A stretch of 39,777 nt of DNA from Clostridia bacterium (GTDB taxonomy: Bacteria; Bacillota; Thermoanaerobacteria; Thermoanaerobacterales; Thermoanaerobacteraceae), in contig DULG01000007.1 of the NCBI GenBank assembly GCA_012840485.1, forward strand, positions 1-39,777, in the 5' to 3' direction. Positions 34,872 to 39,777 of the stretch are shown here, piece by piece. The position numbers and the translations under genes are program-made. Every line of letters begins with the position of its first letter. Position 1 is the first letter of the stretch. The notes below the pieces were generated by a model, which had not been told where the DNA came from, made no database searches, and worked only from the letters and a program-made list of their open reading frames with translations.

Positions 34872-36074
34872 TTACATTTTATTTATTTCGTCTATAATAA
34901 TGCTTAAAGCCTTGTCCATCGCCAACTCTAACTTATCTGGGGAGCCTCCTCCTTGGCACATACAAATGCTTCCTCCACCTTTTCCGTCAAAAACCCTCAA
35001 CACCTCTTTAAAAAATCCATTTACTGCAATATCTACATCGCTAGACCTTGAGATAACCAAATCCGCCGTTTCTCCACGTTTATTTCCAAGTATTGCTATA
35101 CATTTGCTATCCACTGCTATGTATTTCCCTAAGGCTTTTATATCCTCTGGTGGCCTATTTTCATACACTTTATATACTATGTGAATACCTCCATATAATT
35201 CAGAACTCTTTACTAAGTTCTTAGACTCTTCTAAGAATATACTTTCTTTTAAAGTAGTAACTTCCTTTTTGACTTCTTTATTTTCCTCTACTAATTTTGA
35301 TACACGCTCTAAAATATTCTCTTCTTGTTCAGAGAGAAGGTGACAAAGGTCATTTATATAATTGCTTTTTCTGTGATAATCATAAAGAGCTCTAAATCCA
35401 GATACAAATTCCAATCTTACACCTTTGTTAGTTTTTTCCCATCTCTTGATTTTTACAATCCCTATTTCTCCTGTAGTTTTAACATGAGTTCCCCCACAAG
35501 GAGAATAATCTATTCCTTCTATCTCTACTATTCTTATATTTTCATCTACCTGTGGTTGCTTTCTCAGTGGCAGTTTTTTTAACATTTGTTCATCTGCAAA
35601 ATAGGTTTTAACAGGTAAATTTTTGTAAATAAGGCTATTGACCTCTTTTTCTACTTCAAAAGCCTCCCTTTTATTAAATTCATCTTTTGTTATAGTTATA
35701 TGAGAAGATTTTTCTTCAATAGAAAAACTTTCTGTATGAGCTTTGTATTTTTTTTCTAAAACAGCTGATAAAAGATGTTGCCCTGTATGCTGTTGCATGT
35801 GGTCAAATCTTCTTTCCCAATCAATTTGACAGTTAACTCTTTCTCTATCAGGGCATTTATCTACAATGTGGTATATTTTGCCATTTTCTTCGTACACTTT
35901 GGAAACTTTAATACCTTCAATTAAACCTGTATCACTTGGTTGACCTCCGCCTCCAGGATAAAAATAAGTTTTGTCTAAAACTAATTCCCATTTTTTATTT
36001 ATTTTTCTTTTCTCTATAATATTAGCCTCAAATTCAGTTACATAGCTATCTTGGTAGAAAAACTTTTCGCTCAT
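34872..36074 (-). CDS. AlaX-type alanyl-tRNA editing protein with DHHA1 domain
   Basis: 400 residues, cytosolic. Free-standing homologue of the AlaRS editing and C-Ala regions; such proteins hydrolyse Ser- or Gly-tRNA(Ala). N-terminal FYPGGGGQPSDTG, then zinc-site His96 and His100 (QQHTGQHLLSA), Cys193 and His197 (SPCGGTHV). A coiled coil (about 245-285) leads to the DHHA1 domain with GKGGGSICMCQGGGSP near the end. This size is the long AlaX-L form. ATG 36074 follows AAGGGTGAT; the GTG at 36083 lies in that site. It follows ilvE after a hairpin. Confidence 0.9.
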   Translation of the reverse strand: MSEKFFYQDSYVTEFEANIIEKRKINKKWELVLDKTYFYPGGGGQPSDTGLIEGIKVSKVYEENGKIYHIVDKCPDRERVNCQIDWERRFDHMQQHTGQHLLSAVLEKKYKAHTESFSIEEKSSHITITKDEFNKREAFEVEKEVNSLIYKNLPVKTYFADEQMLKKLPLRKQPQVDENIRIVEIEGIDYSPCGGTHVKTTGEIGIVKIKRWEKTNKGVRLEFVSGFRALYDYHRKSNYINDLCHLLSEQEENILERVSKLVEENKEVKKEVTTLKESIFLEESKNLVKSSELYGGIHIVYKVYENRPPEDIKALGKYIAVDSKCIAILGNKRGETADLVISRSSDVDIAVNGFFKEVLRVFDGKGGGSICMCQGGGSPDKLELAMDKALSIIIDEINKM

Positions 36075-36093
36075 AAAAATCACCCTTCCCTTG

Positions 36094-36125
36094 AATAAGA
36101 TTGCACGAGGTCATGCAATCTTATT
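36094..36125. terminator. Strong hairpin between ilvE and the AlaX gene
   Basis: AATAAGATTGCA (36094-36105) and its perfect complement (36114-36125) form a 12-bp stem with an 8-base loop. It begins at the ilvE stop codon. On minus the downstream sequence is TTATTCAAGGG, not a uridine tract, so termination is probably partial. Confidence 0.6.
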
Positions 36126-36996
36126 AATAAACTCTTGTCCCTAAAACAGAAGTCAATTTTCTGAACTTTTCAATTATCTTTTGAGTAATAGGACCAGGTT
36201 TTCCATCTCCAATTATTCTATGGTCCACTTCTACTACTGGTATTGCTTCAGCAGCTGTACCTGTCAAGAAACATTCATCTGCAGTGTACACATTAAACAA
36301 GGAAAAATACCTCTCTTCAAAAGGAATTCCTAATTGTTTTGCTATATCAATTACAGTCGATCTTGTAATTCCACCTAATGCTCCCACTGCTGAAGGAGGG
36401 GAATATAATGTACCATTTGAAATTATAAAGATATTGTCACCAGTACATTCAGCCACATACCCTTCTTGGTTTAGTATAAGAGCTTCAGGATAACCTGCTT
36501 TTACTGCCTCAATCTTTGCTAAAATATTGTTTAAATAATTTAATGACTTTATTTGGGGATCTAGCGCCTGAATAGAATTTCTTCTATAAGTAGAGGTAAT
36601 GATCTTTAAACCATTTTGATACATAGATTCAGGATACAGAGTGATTTTATCAGCAATTATGACAACAGTAGGTTTAGGACATTTATATGGGTCAAGACCT
36701 AAATCACCCTTTCCTCTTGACACTACAAGCCTTATATAAGCATCCCTTAAATTATTAACTCTTACTGTTTCAACAACTTTTTCTTTCATCTCCTCTATCG
36801 TCATAGGAATGTCAAGTAGAAGAGCTTTTGCCATACTATAAAGTCTTTTTAAATGGTCGTCAAGCTTAAATATAACTCCATCATAAGCTCTTATACCCTC
36901 AAAAATACCATCCCCATAAAGATATCCGTGGTCAAAAACTGAAACTGAAGCTTTTTCACTGTCCACAAATTCCCCATTTACATATACTAATCCCAT
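36124..36996 (-). CDS. ilvE: Branched-chain amino acid aminotransferase (fold IV PLP)
   Basis: 290 residues. Transfers amino groups between branched-chain 2-oxo acids and glutamate. VFDHGYLYGDGIFEGIRAYDG at the start is the fold-IV signature (split at 20 residues: FDHGYLYGDGIFEG); Lys150 in QIKSLNYLNN is the PLP lysine; EAIPVVEVDHRIIGDGKPG closes the site. D-amino acid transaminase is the main alternative, but the YLYGDGIFEGIRAY pattern favours IlvE. ATG 36996 lies 9 bases after GGAGGAG. No T-box or other leader was found. Confidence 0.88.
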   Translation of the reverse strand: MGLVYVNGEFVDSEKASVSVFDHGYLYGDGIFEGIRAYDGVIFKLDDHLKRLYSMAKALLLDIPMTIEEMKEKVVETVRVNNLRDAYIRLVVSRGKGDLGLDPYKCPKPTVVIIADKITLYPESMYQNGLKIITSTYRRNSIQALDPQIKSLNYLNNILAKIEAVKAGYPEALILNQEGYVAECTGDNIFIISNGTLYSPPSAVGALGGITRSTVIDIAKQLGIPFEERYFSLFNVYTADECFLTGTAAEAIPVVEVDHRIIGDGKPGPITQKIIEKFRKLTSVLGTRVY

Positions 36997-37037
36997 AACT
37001 CATGACTCCTCCTTTATTGCAAAATTAATTTAGCAAA

Positions 37038-37066
37038 ATTTTATCACTTTAAAAGAGTTTAGTCAA
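37038..37066 (-). promoter_or_regulatory. Sigma-A promoter of ilvE
   Basis: On minus, TTGACT (37061-37066) and TAAAAT (37038-37043), spacer 17, 42 bases ahead of the ilvE ATG. Confidence 0.8.
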
Positions 37067-37076
37067 TTGCATTATA

Positions 37077-37102
37077 AAAAAGCCCCACAATGTGAGGCTT
37101 TT
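37077..37102 (-). terminator. Terminator of the ferredoxin gene
   Basis: On minus, AAAAGCCTCACA pairs with TGTGGGGCTTTT (one G-U pair, 12 bp, 2-base gap so the inner pairs open), followed by T6 overall. It ends just before the ilvE promoter. Confidence 0.8.
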
Positions 37103-37110
37103 CTTTTAAT

Positions 37111-37281
37111 TTATTCACCTTTTATAGCACCAGTTGGACACACAGCTTCACAAGCACCACAGTCAATGCAAGCATCTGGGTCAATCTCGTATTTCCCATC
37201 CCCTTCATGGATAGCATCTACCGGACATTCTGCAGCACAAGCGCCGCAGCTTATACATTCTTCAGTTATGTGATGTGCCAT
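37111..37281 (-). CDS. 2[4Fe-4S] ferredoxin
   Basis: 56 residues, clostridial type, cytosolic electron carrier for pyruvate:ferredoxin oxidoreductase, hydrogenases and similar enzymes. Two cluster motifs: Cys9, Cys12, Cys15, Cys19-Pro and Cys38, Cys41, Cys44, Cys48-Pro (C-x2-C-x2-C-x3-CP). The start MAHHITEEC differs slightly from the common MAYKI. ATG 37281 follows AAGGAGGGG. It is monocistronic with a strong promoter, a palindrome at the start site and a terminator. Length is exactly as expected; no insertion between the motifs beyond the usual. Confidence 0.97.
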   Translation of the reverse strand: MAHHITEECISCGACAAECPVDAIHEGDGKYEIDPDACIDCGACEAVCPTGAIKGE

Positions 37282-37306
37282 CAATTTCCCCTCCTTGTAT
37301 ACAGTA

Positions 37307-37318
37307 TGTAGATCTACA
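37307..37318. promoter_or_regulatory. Palindrome at the ferredoxin transcription start
   Basis: TGTAGATCTACA is a perfect 12-base palindrome, 4 bases downstream of the -10 box of the ferredoxin promoter and so over the transcription start. It could be an operator; no regulator is identified. Confidence 0.4.
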
Positions 37319-37321
37319 AAA

Positions 37322-37350
37322 ATTATAAACTATTTACACAGAATTGTAAA
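37322..37350 (-). promoter_or_regulatory. Sigma-A promoter of the ferredoxin gene
   Basis: On minus, TTTACA (37345-37350) and TATAAT (37322-37327), spacer 17. Confidence 0.85.
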
Positions 37351-37399
37351 TAATCAAATCAAATTTTAATAATTAAACAAAATTTAAAATACAAGGGTA

Positions 37400-37428
37400 T
37401 TGTCAAATTACAAAACCTGTGCTATAAT
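37400..37428 (+). promoter_or_regulatory. Sigma-A promoter of the tRNA-Gln/tRNA-Glu unit
   Basis: TTGTCA (37400-37405) and TATAAT (37423-37428), spacer 17, with the first tRNA base 17 bases after the -10 box. Confidence 0.85.
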
Positions 37429-37445
37429 TACATTCGTCAAGGCGT

Positions 37446-37519
37446 TGCCGAATGGTGTAACGGTAGCACAGGTGACTCTGGATCATCTAGTCTAGGTTCG
37501 AATCCTAGTTCGGCAGCCA
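37446..37519 (+). tRNA. tRNA-Gln (anticodon CTG)
   Basis: 74 bases with encoded CCA. Acceptor stem TGCCGAA/TTCGGCA, discriminator G, anticodon stem GGTGA/TCATC with one G-U pair, loop CTCTGGA with anticodon CTG at 37478-37480, T arm CTAGGTTCGAATCCTAG. A CTG isoacceptor reads only CAG, so a TTG-anticodon tRNA-Gln must exist elsewhere. In organisms of this type it is charged with Glu by GltX and amidated by GatCAB. Confidence 0.95.
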
Positions 37520-37522
37520 TGT

Positions 37523-37598
37523 GGCCCCATCGTCTAGTGGCCTAGGACACCGCCCTCTCACGGCGGAGACAGGGGTTCGAGTCCCCTTGGGGCTACCA
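37523..37598 (+). tRNA. tRNA-Glu (anticodon CTC)
   Basis: 76 bases with encoded CCA. Acceptor stem GGCCCCA/TGGGGCT (one G-U pair), discriminator A, anticodon stem CCGCC/GGCGG, loop CTCTCAC with anticodon CTC at 37557-37559, T arm AGGGGTTCGAGTCCCCT. It reads GAG only. Three bases separate it from tRNA-Gln, so the two are one transcript; the gltX gene for its synthetase is 335 bases away on the other strand. Confidence 0.96.
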
Positions 37599-37619
37599 TA
37601 AATATAAATTGAGAAATCT

Positions 37620-37650
37620 AAAAGGCATCTGACGATGCCTTTTATACTTT
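37620..37650. terminator. Terminator of the tRNA unit
   Basis: AAAAGGCATC (37620-37629) pairs with GATGCCTTTT (37634-37643), loop TGAC, followed by ATACTTTT on plus. It can also end transcription of the minus-strand pseudogene, whose stop overlaps it. Confidence 0.85.
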
Positions 37651-37831
37651 TAATATAGCTTTTACAAGCAAACCACCAAAAAGTGCTATAAGCATGCTCA
37701 ACATAGTACCTATTAAATAGTATTCTGCAAAATTTTTGTCATCTAGCTCTTTGTACCTTGCTATGGAATTTAATCCTCTTTGCCAACAGTTCTCTTGAAC
37801 CAATTATGTCGCCTGTTATCACTGTATACAC
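37642..37831 (-). pseudogene. satD-type gene fused by deletion to the end of its membrane-protein neighbour
   Basis: From GTG 37831 one frame encodes VITGDIIGSRELLAKRIK, the start of a SatD-family protein, ending after 30 residues. A second frame (about 37782-37642) encodes RGLNSIARYKELDDKNFAEY followed by YLIGTMLSMLIALFGGLL, like the C-terminus of the DUF3307-type membrane protein that usually follows satD. A deletion of the middle of a two-gene unit explains both fragments. Family names are from memory of such operons. The fragment is not expected to be functional. Confidence 0.55.
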
Positions 37832-37848
37832 GTGGTACCACCCTTTCA
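37832..37848 (-). promoter_or_regulatory. T-box-like motif, probably a remnant
   Basis: On minus the sequence AAAGGGTGGTACCACG matches the T-box antiterminator core AGGGTGGNACCGCG at all but one position. It includes the palindrome GTGGTACCAC (37832-37841). There is no room for the rest of a T-box leader between it and the gltX stop, and no complementary CCCT arm follows. It may be a leftover or chance. Confidence 0.25.
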
Positions 37849-37859
37849 TGGGTTAAAAT

Positions 37860-37891
37860 AATAGTATCACCCTTATAAGGGTAATACTATT
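37860..37891. terminator. Terminator-like palindrome after gltX
   Basis: AATAGTAT-C-ACCCTTATAAGGGT-A-ATACTATT is a 32-base near-perfect palindrome with one mismatched pair. It lies 41 bases after the gltX stop and is followed on minus by ATTTTAACCC. It probably ends gltX transcription; its symmetry would also suit a protein-binding site. Confidence 0.65.
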
Positions 37892-37932
37892 GTCTATAGT
37901 AGTAAAAATTATACACTATGGCAATATTTTTG

Positions 37933-39372
37933 TTATTTCCTCATCTTTTCAATAAAATCTATGGCTTTTTCAATTCTCTCTATAGTTCTTTCTTTTCCCA
38001 AAAGTTCCATTATGTCAAATAGTCCTGGTCCAAAAGTTCTACCCGAAATAGCTAATCTCGTAGGATGGAAAAGTTCACCACTGGATATTTGCAATTCCTC
38101 CACAAGTTTGCGATAGGCTTCCTCAGTTGTAAATTTATTAAAAGGCTCGATTTCTTTTAAAGTCACTACTGCTTTTTTTAGGATATCCACAACTTTTTCT
38201 TTGGTAAAATACTTTTTAACTCCTTTTTCCTCATATTCGTTAACTTCTGTAAAATAATAGCTCATGGCATCAGCTATATCCACAAGAGTTTTTTCCCTTT
38301 CTCTTACTGCACTTACTATTTTTTTGATATAATCATAATCGAAATTCTCCCTAATTAAGTTTTTAGCTTTCAGAAATGGGATAACTGCTTCAGTTAATTT
38401 ATCTAGATCATAATTTCTTATGTAATGACCATTTATCCATGTCAGCTTTTGTATATCATAAATAGCAGGATTTTTTGATACTCTCTTTAAAGTAAATTCC
38501 CTTATGCTCTTTGAAACATCAAAAATCTCCTCCCCGTCTTTTGGCATCCATCCCAACAAGGTTATATAATTTACAATTGCTTCAGGAAGATACCCTTGAT
38601 CTCTAAACTCCTGCACAGATGTCGCTCCATGCCTTTTACTAAGTTTACTTCTATCAGGAGCTAAAACCATAGACACATGGGCAAATTTAGGAATTTCTAC
38701 ACCTAGAACTTGATAAATTAATATTTGCTTTGGAGTATTTGACAAATGTTCCTCCGCTCTTATTATATGGGTTATACCCATTTGATAATCATCAACTACA
38801 GTTGCAAAATTATAAGTAGGCATGTTGTCTGATTTCATAATTATAAAGTCATCAATAGTAGAATTGTCAAATTCTACATCTCCTCTTATTATATCCTTCA
38901 CAATTGTTTTTCCCTTTCGAGGAACCTTTAATCGTATTACAGGTTTTCGCCCTTCCTTTAAATATCTTTCTATTTGCTCTTCAGTCAGATTTCTGCATTT
39001 ACCCGTGTACATTGGAGGTCTGCCTTCTTTTTCAGCTTGTCTTCTCATTTCCTCTAACTCTTCTTTTGTACAAAAACAGTAGTAAGCTTTTCCTTCCTTA
39101 AGCAGTTTGTCTGCAAATTTTCTGTATTCTTCTAATCTCTGAGATTGATAAATAGGCCCTTCATCCCAATCAATTCCCAGCCATCTAAGCCCCTCCAGTA
39201 TTCCTTTCATAGATTCTTCGGTAGACCTTTGTAAATCAGTATCGTCAACTCTTAAAATAAATTTTCCTCTATTGTGTCTTGCAAAAAGCCAATTAAAAAG
39301 AGCTGTCCTTGCACCACCTATATGTAAACTTCCTGTGGGGCTTGGAGCAAATCTTACCCTAACTTCACCCAT
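37933..39372 (-). CDS. gltX: Glutamyl-tRNA synthetase
   Basis: 479 residues, class Ic synthetase that charges tRNA-Glu, and in this group usually tRNA-Gln as well (non-discriminating). HIGH-type motif [14 protein letters not shown] at 10-23; KMSKS-type motif SKLSKRHGA at 242-250; zinc ligands Cys99, Cys101, Tyr122 and Cys126 (YCFC...MYTGKC). Helical anticodon-binding domains fill the C-terminal third. ATG 39372 follows GAAGAGGTGATAAG. Whether it is the discriminating form cannot be told by eye; a second GltX may exist elsewhere in the genome. Confidence 0.96.
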   Translation of the reverse strand: MGEVRVRFAPSPTGSLHIGGARTALFNWLFARHNRGKFILRVDDTDLQRSTEESMKGILEGLRWLGIDWDEGPIYQSQRLEEYRKFADKLLKEGKAYYCFCTKEELEEMRRQAEKEGRPPMYTGKCRNLTEEQIERYLKEGRKPVIRLKVPRKGKTIVKDIIRGDVEFDNSTIDDFIIMKSDNMPTYNFATVVDDYQMGITHIIRAEEHLSNTPKQILIYQVLGVEIPKFAHVSMVLAPDRSKLSKRHGATSVQEFRDQGYLPEAIVNYITLLGWMPKDGEEIFDVSKSIREFTLKRVSKNPAIYDIQKLTWINGHYIRNYDLDKLTEAVIPFLKAKNLIRENFDYDYIKKIVSAVREREKTLVDIADAMSYYFTEVNEYEEKGVKKYFTKEKVVDILKKAVVTLKEIEPFNKFTTEEAYRKLVEELQISSGELFHPTRLAISGRTFGPGLFDIMELLGKERTIERIEKAIDFIEKMRK

Positions 39373-39405
39373 CTTATCACCTCTTCATAAGTTTAAACTA
39401 TTTTG

Positions 39406-39434
39406 ATTATACTTTAACTGAAGTGTTTTTTCAA
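39406..39434 (-). promoter_or_regulatory. Sigma-A promoter of gltX
   Basis: On minus, TTGAAA (39429-39434) and TATAAT (39406-39411), spacer 17, 34 bases ahead of the ATG. Confidence 0.85.
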
Positions 39435-39462
39435 TAAAAAGTATTCCAACAAAAATTTATGG

Positions 39463-39515
39463 TATAATCATACTATAAACTTAAAAAAGGAGCTATTAAT
39501 GTGAAAGTGAAATAG
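39463..39515 (+). pseudogene. Promoter and first codons of a gene broken after four codons
   Basis: A TATAAT at 39463-39468 is followed by the ribosome-binding site AAGGAG (39487-39492) and GTG AAA GTG AAA TAG at 39501-39515 (or ATG TGA at 39499). A good translation start leading straight into a stop, next to repeat-rich sequence, suggests that the gene body was displaced by an insertion. No -35 box was found. Confidence 0.4.
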
Positions 39516-39777
39516 TGAAATTTGGGCACGCCAAAAAGGGCACCAAATAAAACTGCCCAAAGCCAAATAATGGTAATATATAATAATGTTAAGTAATTTA
39601 AAGGATAAAAAATTAAAATATATAGACATTGACTGAATATCCAGCACATAAAACACTAAGGAATTGCTTATACAATGATTAGTGTACGTGTTCAAAGTCA
39701 CACTTATTTGTGCTTGAGAAGATATTCTACACATGTTAAAATGCGGACTTGAGTCCAATGAGTGGTAGAAATAATTC
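39516..39777. other. Possible mobile-element end, no gene recognised
   Basis: GGGCAC occurs at 39524-39529 and 39538-39543, each in a GCCAAA or ACCAAA context, with an inverted-like GCCCAAAGCCAAA at 39555-39567. Spaced, similar units like these occur at IS21-type ends. The rest of the stretch is AT-rich with many stops on plus. A minus-strand frame of 96 codons exists but lacks a start context and protein-like composition. I cannot identify the element. Confidence 0.25.

Noticed and set aside
36997..37076. T-box or leucine attenuator ahead of ilvE
   Set aside because: Only about 40 bases lie between the promoter and the ATG, with no T-box core or leader peptide.
39468..39758. 96-codon minus-strand open frame at the right edge
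   Set aside because: No ribosome-binding site, a composition rich in Ser, Ile, Phe and Tyr expected from AT-rich noncoding DNA, and it crosses the promoter and repeat-like sequence.
1..39777. CRISPR array or other regularly spaced repeat
   Set aside because: No repeat of 20 bases or more recurring at regular spacing was seen; the only spaced repeats are the two short element-end motifs.

Overview
The window reads as a chromosomal segment of a low-GC, spore-forming, anaerobic thermophilic Firmicute of the Thermoanaerobacter type. Three things suggest this. The base composition is AT-rich. Sporulation genes are present (yqfC, yqfD, spoIIP, gpr, a Spo0E-like gene). The gene order deoC-era-dgkA-ybeY-pgpH-phoH-yqfD-yqfC and hrcA-grpE-dnaK-dnaJ-prmA-rsmE-mtaB is a typical clostridial arrangement. 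The genus assignment is inference from gene order and protein style, not from a search. Almost all genes lie on the minus strand; only an asparaginase, rpsT and a two-tRNA unit are on plus.

Layout by position, each run being transcribed right to left on minus. (1) 1-125: the outer end of a probable IS21-like element, which supplies the last codons of a UBA/DUF4342 gene. (2) 46-8644: a tight run yqfC, yqfD, phoH, pgpH, ybeY, dgkA-PAP2 fusion, era, deoC, recO, DUF4342, led by a candidate sigma-E promoter. (3) 8792-9775: a plus-strand asparaginase, ending in a 16-bp bidirectional terminator. (4) 9801-10444: rpsU and yqeY behind a consensus promoter. (5) 10556-21830: HIT protein, mtaB, rsmE, prmA, the CIRCE-controlled heat-shock operon hrcA-grpE-dnaK-dnaJ, then hemW and lepA. 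(6) 21864-25441: a small membrane protein, a GT4 glycosyltransferase and a large phosphatase-like membrane protein. (7) 25538-28098: spoIIP, gpr and a holin-like membrane protein. (8) 28232-32564: plus-strand rpsT, then holA, comEC and a metallo-beta-lactamase-fold hydrolase. (9) 32585-32850: a GC-rich relic of an IS607/TnpB element. (10) 32919-37281: HAD phosphatase, ECF transporter S component, Spo0E-like protein, a small unknown, an AlaX-type editing protein, a branched-chain aminotransferase and a 56-residue 2[4Fe-4S] ferredoxin. (11) 37446-37598: tRNA-Gln(CTG) and tRNA-Glu(CTC). (12) 37642-37831: a satD-type pseudogene. (13) 37933-39372: gltX. (14) 39463-39777: a promoter and ribosome-binding site leading into a gene that stops after four codons, followed by element-like repeats.

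Most of the content is housekeeping: translation and tRNA charging or modification, protein folding, c-di-AMP and lipid signalling, DNA uptake and repair, and sporulation. The less ordinary parts are the IS607/TnpB relic with a pseudoknot-forming omega-RNA-like segment, a dgkA-PAP2 fusion with substitutions at key positions in both domains, the uncharacterised phosphatase-plus-membrane protein beside a glycosyltransferase, a hairpin covering the spoIIP ribosome-binding site, and small scars (pseudogene, T-box-like motif, element ends) around gltX and at both window edges. I saw no CRISPR array, no rRNA and no prophage.
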